This document shows positions 37,277-47,600 of a DNA stretch of 64,000 nucleotides, one piece after another (within the stretch, counting starts at the first letter, position 1; every line of letters starts with the position of its first letter). Under the pieces are notes generated by a model. The model had not been told where the DNA came from, made no database searches, and worked only from the letters and a program-made list of their open reading frames with translations. The stretch is taken from contig CAIRYK010000003.1 in NCBI GenBank assembly GCA_903882805.1, positions 20,769 through 84,768 of the forward strand, written 5' to 3'. A program made the translations under genes and the position numbers. This DNA is from an uncultured Bacteroidota bacterium (lineage in GTDB: Bacteria; Bacteroidota; Bacteroidia; Chitinophagales; Chitinophagaceae).

Positions 37277-38212
37277 ATGGCCAAACGCATATTAATAGCC
37301 GGCGCCGCCGGTTTCCTTGGTTCGCACCTTTGCGATCGCTTTCTTAAAGAAGGCTACGAGGTAATAGGAATGGATAATCTATTAACGGGTAACATAAAGA
37401 ACATTGAGCACTTGTTTCCGCTACGTGATTTTCAATTTTATCATCACGATGTTACTAAGTTTGTTCACGTACCGGGGCCTATAGACTACATTTTGCACTT
37501 TGCATCTCCTGCTAGTCCCATAGATTATCTGAAAATGCCCATACAGACACTGAAAGTGGGCGCCTTGGGCACCCACAATTTGTTGGGTCTTGCCAAGTCT
37601 AAGGGCGCGCGCATTCTGGTGGCATCTACATCAGAGGTTTATGGCGATCCGCTCGTGCATCCCCAAACCGAGGAATATTGGGGTAACGTAAACCCTATTG
37701 GTCCACGCGGTGTGTATGATGAGGCAAAGCGTTTTATGGAGAGCATTACAACGGCTTACCATACCTTCCACAATCTCGAAACCAGAATCATCAGGATATT
37801 TAATACCTATGGTCCGCGTATGCGCCTCGATGATGGCCGTGCGCTACCTACATTTATGAGTCAGGCGCTGAGAGGCGAAGACGTTACGGTATACGGCGAT
37901 GGTTCGCAAACCCGTTCATTCTGCTATGTCGACGATCTGGTAGAAGGTATTTACCGTTTGCTATTATCTGACTATACCAAGCCGGTGAACATTGGTAACC
38001 CAAGTGAGATCACTTTGCTGGAATTTGCCGAAGAGGTGCTGAAGCTCACTGGTTCTCAATCTAAAATCGTTTTCGAACCGCTGCCGCAAGACGACCCCAA
38101 ACAACGCCAGCCCAACATTACAAAGGCAAAAGAGCTGCTGGGTTGGGAGCCTAAAGTAGACCGTCATGAAGGGCTGAAGCGTACGCTAGAGTATTTTAAA
38201 TTGCACATTTAA
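37277..38212 (+). CDS. UDP-glucuronate decarboxylase (UDP-xylose synthase, SDR family)
   Basis: A 311-residue extended short-chain dehydrogenase that decarboxylates UDP-glucuronate to UDP-xylose. The Rossmann motif is [12 protein letters not shown] (residues 9-20). The catalytic Ser/Tyr/Lys appear in STSEVYGDP and YDEAKR. The UXS-type segments [11 protein letters not shown]-like ([18 protein letters not shown]), NTYGPRM and [13 protein letters not shown] are all present. Its position after ugd and the length match bacterial UXS. It probably shares the ugd transcript and is followed by a terminator. Confidence 0.92.
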   Translation: MAKRILIAGAAGFLGSHLCDRFLKEGYEVIGMDNLLTGNIKNIEHLFPLRDFQFYHHDVTKFVHVPGPIDYILHFASPASPIDYLKMPIQTLKVGALGTHNLLGLAKSKGARILVASTSEVYGDPLVHPQTEEYWGNVNPIGPRGVYDEAKRFMESITTAYHTFHNLETRIIRIFNTYGPRMRLDDGRALPTFMSQALRGEDVTVYGDGSQTRSFCYVDDLVEGIYRLLLSDYTKPVNIGNPSEITLLEFAEEVLKLTGSQSKIVFEPLPQDDPKQRQPNITKAKELLGWEPKVDRHEGLKRTLEYFKLHI

Positions 38213-38267
38213 TTATATTTTCATACGCATTTCTTGTTTCGCGGTTATTAATTTATTATTTGTTCAT

Positions 38268-38308
38268 AAAGTTGCGCTGCTCCGAAAAGGGTGGCGCAAT
38301 TTTTTTTA
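38268..38308 (+). terminator. Rho-independent terminator after the UXS gene
   Basis: TTGCGC (38272) pairs with GCGCAA (38294) around a larger loop, followed by a run of nine T residues on the plus strand. The stem is short, but the T-run is strong. The remaining 300 bp to the adhesin gene show no ORF. Confidence 0.6.
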
Positions 38309-38614
38309 ATGTTTATTTAATAGCCGCTCAGTATATTTCTACTAATTTGCCTCAGTGTTTACTTAAAACGGCAGCGCCGGATATAGGTGTTTTGTACAAT
38401 TGTAATTTTCGGCTAATAAAAGGCCTTGGTTTTGTCAAATTGTAGTAAATAATATTCGACTTATGCTATTGTAATGCGTAAAATAAATTAATTTTAACCT
38501 TTGTTTGCCAATTGCTCCGCTTGCCGTAAGGCCAGAGGTATGCGATATTGTGCGCTTTTGTAGTGTTTTTGTATAGAAATTGAACGTTAGTTATAAAATA
38601 TTTAAGCTGTTTTT

Positions 38615-41600
38615 ATGAAGAATTGTATACCAACCTATTTGCGAAGAACCTTACTCCTTTGTCTGTTGTTTGTTGCAGGACATACAGCATTTGCCAACCA
38701 CATCAGAGGGGTAGATCTTAGCTATACATGGGTGAGCGGCAATACCTATAGGGTAACACTGGTTGCTTATGGCGACTGTGCGGTTACCTCGCCCAGCTTA
38801 ACATCCTCAAGACCCAAAATTTGCTTATTCGACGCTAATACGGCTGTGGATACCGTTTTATTGAATATTGAAGCCCCGACTACCGGCTTGAATGTGTCGC
38901 AGGTATGTGCCGCCGACTCTGCGCTGACAACTTGTACCAATACTTCCTTTACAATCCCCGGCACTAAAAAGTATGTTTATTCCAACACAATAACACTTCC
39001 TTATCGTTCGCACAACTGGCGGTTTATTTTCTGCGGCAGTATGTCTGGCAGCAATGCAGGTCGCTCAAACGCTATTACTAACATTACTCCTGTAGGCACA
39101 ACAATTATTCAGCTCGTAGACTCGCTCGATAACTTTTATCATGATAACTCGAGTCCTAACCTTTCGGTTATTCCTACACCTTATTATTGTACAAATAACC
39201 CCGACAACTACAACCCCGGAGCTATAGATCCCGATGCAGATAGTCTTAGCTTCTTTTTGGTGCCTGCCATCAACAATGGCCGCGCAAATTGTCAGGCTAC
39301 CAGCTCTGCGGGCGCTGTAACGTATACTGGCGGCACATCGGCTACTATTCCAATTCAGACACCCTCATCATTCTCCTTCAATAATGGTAATGGACAGATT
39401 AGTTTTGTAACGGCTACCACGCAAACATCGCTGGTGGTATATAATATACGCGAGTTCAGAAATGACACCTTTATAGGCAGCAGCCAGCGCGAAATGTCCT
39501 TTATCATACGCCCATGTACAGTGGCTCCCCCGACTGCGGTTATTTCAGGAGCAACTGCAGGACGTATTGCCGACTCTACCCATTTTGAGATTTGTCAGAA
39601 TTCGGGCGCTTTCTCGTTCAATATTAATCCAACGGAGCCAGATACTACCTATCACATTTTCGTATCTGCAACTGGTATTCCTCCCGGAGCAACCTTCACG
39701 GTTTTGGACGATAGTACCAACCATCCTACAACAACTTTTTCTTGGACATCTACGGCAGTTACTCCGGGTGTTTACACGTTCTACGTAACTTTTAAAGACA
39801 ACGCATGTAGCATTTCGGGTGTAAATACTGTAGCCTATACGGTAACTATCAACCGTCTGCCCACCTTTACAGGGCCAACACAGGTTTGTCAGGCATCATC
39901 TGTTACAATGTCGGCAACCCCAACTGGAGGTACTTGGACAAGCGGCAGCACTGGTATTGCTACCGTAGGTTCTTCAACAGGTATATTAACAGGCGTATCG
40001 GCAGGCACAGCTATAATTACTTACGGTTATACAGCGCTCAACTGTTTCTCAACTACTGCAGTTACAGTTAATCCGCTACCTAATGCAATTTCCGGTACTA
40101 CCGTAGTGTGCGCCGGGTCATCAACAATTCTTAGCGATATCACCGGAAGCGGCACATGGAGCAGCAGCAACACCGGCGTGGCTACAGTTGGGTCGGCTTC
40201 GGGTGTAGTTACCGGCGTTTCTGCGGGTACTACCACTATTACCTACCGACTGACCACCACAGGTTGCTTTGCAACTGTGGCAGTCACCGTTAACCCGTCG
40301 GCAGCAATAACCGGACCTTCAAACGTTTGCCAGGGAAATACCATAACCTTGGGCAACGTAAATAGCGGCGGCACGTGGACAAGCAGCAATACAGGTGTAG
40401 CTACAGTAGGTTCTAATACCGGAGTGGTTACAGGCGTAGGGGCGTCTACAGCTACTATAACGTATACATTACCAACAGGCTGTACGCAAATAAAACAGGT
40501 TACCGTCGATTCGACGCCGGTAAATATCGTAGGCGCAAATCTCTTGTGCGTAGGCGCTACCATCACACTTTCAGATGCAACATCGGGCGGTACATGGAGT
40601 AGCAGCAATACAGGCGTGGCTACCATAGGTTCTACAACTGGTATTGTTACCGGTGTTACTCCTGGTTCCAGCGTTATCAGCTATTCATTAGCTTCCGGTT
40701 GCGGTAAGTCTACAACGGTTACTGTAAATGCTGTCCCTGCAGATGTAACCGGAAGTGGTCCACTTTGCATTGGAGCTACAACTACATTTGGCAATACTAC
40801 TCCAGGAGGCACATGGATAAGCAGCAATGCTGGTATAGCTACCGTTGGTTCCTTATCCGGTTTGGTTACCGGTGTCGCTGCCGGCACAGCTACTATTACC
40901 TATTCTATAAGTAGCACTACTTGTTTCAAAACAAGGACAATTACCATATTGCAGACACCAACTGCTATAACTGGCTCGCCAAATATTTGCGTAGGAACGG
41001 TTACAACCTTTACCAACGGAACTCCCGGCGGCAACTGGACAAGCACAGTAACCGGTGTTGCTACTGTAGGTATCACCACCGGTACAGTTACCGGTATTGC
41101 TGCGGGAACAACAGTTATTTCATATACGCTCGGTAATGGTTGCGGCGTAGCATTGCCGCTTACCGTTAATCTTACTCCTGCGCCTATCACGGGGCCTACC
41201 CGCGTATGTTTGGGCGCCACAATAACCTTGAGTACTACCACTGGCGGCGGTACATGGAGCAGCAGCAATAGCGGCGTTTCGTCTATTGGTTCTACTTCTG
41301 GTATTGTTACAGGGGTTGCGGCGGGCAGCGCTACCATTACTTATTCATTAGCTGCAGGTTGCTTTGTTACCTATGCCGACACCGTGTTTGCAAATCCTGC
41401 TGCTATTACGCCCCCGGGTGCAGTAGCAATATGCGTGGGCGCTACGACCACTTTGGGCGATGCATCGCCAGGCGGTACTTGGACCAGCGGTAATACAGGC
41501 TTTGCTACGGTAGGCGCAAGTACAGGTGTGGTAACGGGCGTCGGCGCAGGTGTGGTAACAATATCTTACACCAATGCGGCGGGATGCTCGGCCCTGAAAA

Positions 41601-44600
41601 CTGTAACAGTAAATACCACCCCTGTTGCAACTACGCCTTCATCTGCATCCATATGCGCTGGTAATTCCACAACATTTAGTAATACTACCGGCGGCGGATT
41701 GTGGACCAGCAGCAATGGCGCGATTGCAACGATCGGCTCTGTAAGCGGCGTAGTAACAGGCGCGTCAGCTGGTTCAGCAACTATTTCTTATACAATTGGT
41801 TCGTGCTCGGCTCTGGCTACCGTAACTGTAAATGCAAACCCTGCAGCAATTACCCCTGGTGGTTCAGTCACAATTTGTGTTGGCTCTACAACTCTGTTAG
41901 GCAATGTTTCGGCAGGCACATGGAGCAGCGGCAACACAGGTATTGCTACAATAGGCTCAGTGACCGGTATTGTAACTGGAGTAGCTGCGGGCAATGTAAC
42001 TATATCATATACCAATGCCGCAGGCTGTTTTGCAATAAAAACAGTAACGGTTGCAGCTACGCCAACTGCGATATCTCCATCAAGTTCGCCACTATGTCAG
42101 GGAGCAACGCTTTCTATGACCAATGGTACAGCAGGCGGTAACTGGACTAGTAGTAACACAGGCGTTGCCACGGTAGGCGCTACAACGGGCGTTGTAAGCG
42201 GTGTAGCTACAGGCTCTGCTACTATATCTTATACAATCGGTTCTTGTTCTGCATTAGCTACAGTGACGGTGAATGCCAATCCTGCTGCGATTACGCCATC
42301 GGGCGCTGTTGCCGTTTGCATTGGGGTATCAACTACTCTTTCTAATGCTACACCAGGTGGTATCTGGACTTCGGGTAACACGTCGCTGGCTACTGTAGGT
42401 TCTACATCAGGGGTTGTAATAGGTACGGGCGCAGGTGTGGTAACTATATTCTACACCAATGCCGCAGGTTGTAGCGCTGCAAAAACGGTAACGGTAAATG
42501 TTACTCCATCTGCAATATCACCGTCGTCGGTTTCTATATGCAATGGTAACTCATCCACACTGACAAACGCAACAAGCGGCGGTGTATGGTCAAGTAGTAA
42601 TACGGCTATCGCAACAGTTGGTTCTATATCAGGTACTGTGACAGGCGTCGCAGTGGGAACAGCTATTGTTTCTTACACTATTGGCGGCTGCAGCGCAACA
42701 GCCAACGTTTCGATATCCGGACTTGCAAATGCGGGCATCATCACCGGTACGCCAAATATCTGCGTAGGTTCTACATCTACTTTTGTAGATGGCGCGCCAG
42801 GCGGCAGATGGAGCAGCAGCCTACCCGGTATTGCAACAGTAGGCTCATCATCGGGTGTGGTTACTGCTATAGCCGCAGGTACTGCGGTAATCAGCTATAC
42901 TGTTACCAACGGATGCGGATCGGCTTCTGCAACTTATACTGTTACCTCGGTGCCTACAGGCGTAGCCACAATAGTGGGTACATCGCTAATATGCGCCGGT
43001 ACAACTACCACCTACACCAATGCCACACCGGGCGGTGTATGGGTAAGTCGTAATACAGCGCTTGCTACAATAGTTTCGGGTACAGGGTTCCTTACCGCGA
43101 TTTCTTCAGGTTTAGATACTATTACCTATTCTGTTACCAATGCGTGCGGTACATCTGTTGCCAGCAAAACGGTAACCATAGGCGCTTTCCTTACAGCCGG
43201 CACCATATTGGGCAGCAGCAGCGTGTGCGAAGGCGCAACAATTACCCTTACAAATGGAGCGCCCGGCGGCACATGGAGCGCCTCGAACGCTAATGCAACC
43301 GTAGTAGGCGGCGTAGTAACCGGCGTTACAGCAGGAGTCGATACCATAATGTACACCACTACCAGCACATGCGGATCGGCTGTGGCCACTAAAACAATAA
43401 CTATCAATCCTGCCCCAAATGCAGGTACAATATCTGGTTCGTCATTGGTATGCGCAGGCGTTACCAGCCTTTACACAAATACAGCCACCGGCGGTACATG
43501 GAGCGTAACCAACTCACGAGCTACTATCAACAGCCTGGGTTTGCTGACGACGATAACTCCCGGCATAGATACAATTCGTTATACGCATACCAATAGTTGC
43601 GGTACAGCGGTTGCGTCTAAAACAGTTACCATTGGCGCTTATATTACTGCAGGTACCATAACCGGTTCAAGCAGCGTTTGCGTAGGAACAACAATAACAC
43701 TTAGCAATGGCACGACAGGCGGCGTATGGAGCAGCAGCAACACAACAGCTACAGTAGGTACTGGTTCGGGTATTGTAACGGGTGTATCGGCTGGTATAGA
43801 TACCATTTCATACACAGTATCGAGCAGTTGCGGATCGGTTTCAACAACTAAAACAATTACTGTAAATCCACAGCCCGATGCCGGCAACATTGTTGGTCCA
43901 TCTGTACTATGCGTAGGTTCTACATCAACATTCACTAACGCAGTATCGGGTGGAACATGGTCTATGACCAACAGCCGCGCTACTATATCGAGCGGCGGCG
44001 TGGCTACACCAGTTACCAATGGTCTTGACACAATTATATACAGAGTTACTAATGTATGTGGAACAGCCCGCGATACACAGATTGTTACTATTAACACTGC
44101 ACCGACCGCTGGTACTATATCTGGCGCATCAACTGTTTGTATAGGTATACCAGTTACTTTGTCGCACGGTACTCCGGGCGGCGTATGGAGCAGCAGCAGC
44201 ACAGCGGCGGCGGTAACAAGCGCCGGTGTTGTTTGGGGCGTAACAGTAGGAACAGCAACCATATCTTATACTATTACAAATAGTTGCGGCACTGCCGTAG
44301 CAACAAAGACAATGACCATCAACCCTGCTCTTGACCCAGGCACAATTTCTGGTACATCTGGCATTTGCACAGGCACAACTTATACTTATACCAACACTGT
44401 TTCTACTGGCTCTTGGAGTATGACAAACGCTCTTGCAACAGTTACTTCAGGAGGTGTGGTTACACCGCTGGCAACAGGCATTGACACTATAGTTTACACG
44501 GTAACTAGCGGATGCGGCACTGCAACTGCAATGAAAACGCTCACTATCAACCTTGCGCCAAATGCAGGAGCTATAAGCGGACCAACTTCGTTGTGTATAG

Positions 44601-47600
44601 GTACGCCGATAACATTGATCAACCCTGCGCCGGGCGGCGTATGGAGCAGCAGCAACTCAACAGCAACGGTTGTTGGCGGCGTGGTATCGGGTGTAAGTTC
44701 TGGCTTAGATACAATCTACTATACCGTAACTAACAGTTGCGGCGTAGCGGTGGCATCAAAAACAGTTGCTATAAACGCATTCCCTACTTCGGGCGTAATA
44801 CTAGGTCCAAACAGCGTTTGCGCTACTTCATTTACTATTTATACCGATTCAATACCGGGCGGTTCATGGTCGGTAACCAATACAACATTGGCAACCATCA
44901 CATCGGCGGGAGTTCTTACTGCTATTGCACCGGGTACAGATACTATCCTGTATACTGTTACCAACACTTGCGGCACAGTAATAGCCTCTAAGATTATTAC
45001 CATAGGCGCATCGCTAAGCGCAGGAACGATAACAGGGCCCGGCGGTGTGTGTGCAGGTTCAACCATAACCTTGAGCAATGCAACAGGCGGCGGTGTGTGG
45101 AGCAGCAGCAATACAGCAGTTGCCAGCATAGGGTCATCAACCGGAACCGTAACAGGCGTAGGCGCCGGTACAGCGTTTGTCACCTATGCGGTAACAGGTA
45201 GCTGCGGCACAGTTTATGATACTGCAATTGTTAGCGTTGGCGCACTGCCGGCAGTAGGCGTTATCACCGGCCCCTCAACCGTATGTGTGTCATCATTGAT
45301 ATTTATGTCGAACAGCGTATCGGGCGGCGTATGGAGCAGCCGTATAGGTAATGCAACCATTACTACCGCTGGCGTTGTAACCGGTATTACTCCTGGATTG
45401 GACACGATATACTACACGCTTACCAATGCATGTGGTACAGCCGCGGCTATCAAAGAAATAACCGTAAACGGCTTACCAACAATGGGCGCTATAGCCGGAC
45501 CGGTTAGTTTGTGTATTGGCGCTCCAATCACCTACACCAATCCAACAAGCGGTGGCTTGTGGAGCAGCAGCAATACAGGCGTTGCAACAATCGGTTCAAT
45601 ATCTGGTTTGGCAACAGGGATAACTACAGGTATTGCTGTTCTATCTTATACTATTGCAAACGGTTGCGGCACAGCACAGTCTACTACTACAGTGGCTGTA
45701 AATGCACTGCCAACTTCTGGCACAATTATAGGCCCTGCAAGCGTATGTTTGGGTTCAACAATATCATTGAGCGATGCGGTTCCCGGCGGTACATGGACAA
45801 CACGTACAGGTAATGTTTCAGTTACATCGGCTGGTATTGTTACAGGGCTCACACTTGGTCTTGATACCGTAAATTATACGGTATCTAACACCTGTGGTTC
45901 AGCAACCTCTATCAAGATCATTACAGTAAATCCTGTACCTGGCACTGGTACAATCAGTGGCCCTGCCAGTGTATGCGTGGGTGCATCGGTAACCCTTACG
46001 CACCCTGCTCCCGGCGGTATATGGAGCAGCAGTTCTCCTGCTATAGCAAGAATTGGTTCTACAACCGGTATCATAACAGGTGTTGGCGCTGGTACTGCAG
46101 TGCTTTCTTACAACATAACGACTACCTGCGGCAGCACATTGGCTACAGCAACCGTTGCTGTGAATCCACTGGCTAATTCGGGCACCATTATTGGTCCCGC
46201 CAATGTATGCGTAGGCGCTGTTATTCTATTGTCTAACGCGGCTCCGGGCGGCACATGGAGTACGCGTACAGGTAACGTAAGCATAACTTCGTTTGGTCTG
46301 GTAACGGGTCTGACAGCAGGTACTGATACCGTAAACTATACGGTGAGCAACTCCTGCGGCACAGCAACATCAATTAAGGTGCTTACTATCAACCCTGCTC
46401 CAACAGCGGGTGTAGTAAGTGGTCCTGCAAGTATTTGTATAGGTGGTAGCGATACTATGAGGAGCACAGTAAGCGGCGGTATCTGGAGTCGCAGCAACTT
46501 CAGCGCTACCGTTGGTTCGCTTTCAGGTATTGTTAGCGGCGTATCGGCCGGATCAGTAAATATCACCTACAGCGTCACCAATGCTTGTGGAACTGTTAGT
46601 TCGTTTGCCACAGTAATTGTAAACCCGCTGACAACAGCAGGAACAATTACGGGTTTGGACAGCGTATGTACTACTTCATCAATTACACTTGAAAATGCAA
46701 TACCTGGCGGCACATGGTCGGCAGGTAATGGCAATGCAATTGTATCGGGGGGATTGGTAATAGGCGTAGCTGAAGGCACAACCCCAATATCTTATACAGT
46801 TACCGGGGCATGCGGTACAGCGGTAGCTGTAAAAGTAATACACGTACTTACTTCGCCATATGCGGGTTTCATAACCGGCGGTCCTGGTATATGTTTGGGT
46901 TCATCAATAACTATGAGCGCAACAAATCCGGGCGGCGTTTGGAGTAGCGTCTTTGGCAATGCAGTAGTAACAGCTCCGGGAATTGTTTATGGCGCTACAT
47001 TGGGCGAAGACACTATTCATTATATTATCACTAACCTTTGCGGCGTGAGCAGCACATCGAAAGTGGTTACCATCAACCCACTGCCTGTAACTGCGCCGGT
47101 AACAGGAGCAACAAAACAGTGCGTTGGTTCTACCATCACAATGTCGAATGCAATACCCGGCGGTATATGGAGCAGCAGCGATGTTATCATTGCCTCTGTA
47201 GGTTCAACAACAGGTGTTGTTACCGGCGTTTTCCCCGGTACAGCAACTATTGCTTATACAATTGAGAATATCTATGGCTGCCGCGCTTCATCATCAGTAA
47301 CAGATACGGTTACAACAGTACCTGTTGTTCCGTCAATCACTGGCGGCAACAACGTTTGTCTGGGTTCAACAGTTACATTATCTGATTCATTATTATCAGG
47401 GACATGGACTACCAGCGACGCTACCATAGCTACCGTAGACGCAACTACAGGTGTTGTAACAGGCGTAGCATTAGGTACGGCTACTATCACCTATAGCGTA
47501 TCTACAAGTTGCGGCATTTATGGCGTAACTAATACCATCACCGTTAATCCGCTTACTACATTGCCTGCTATCGTTGGTCCTACACACCTTTGCGTAGGCG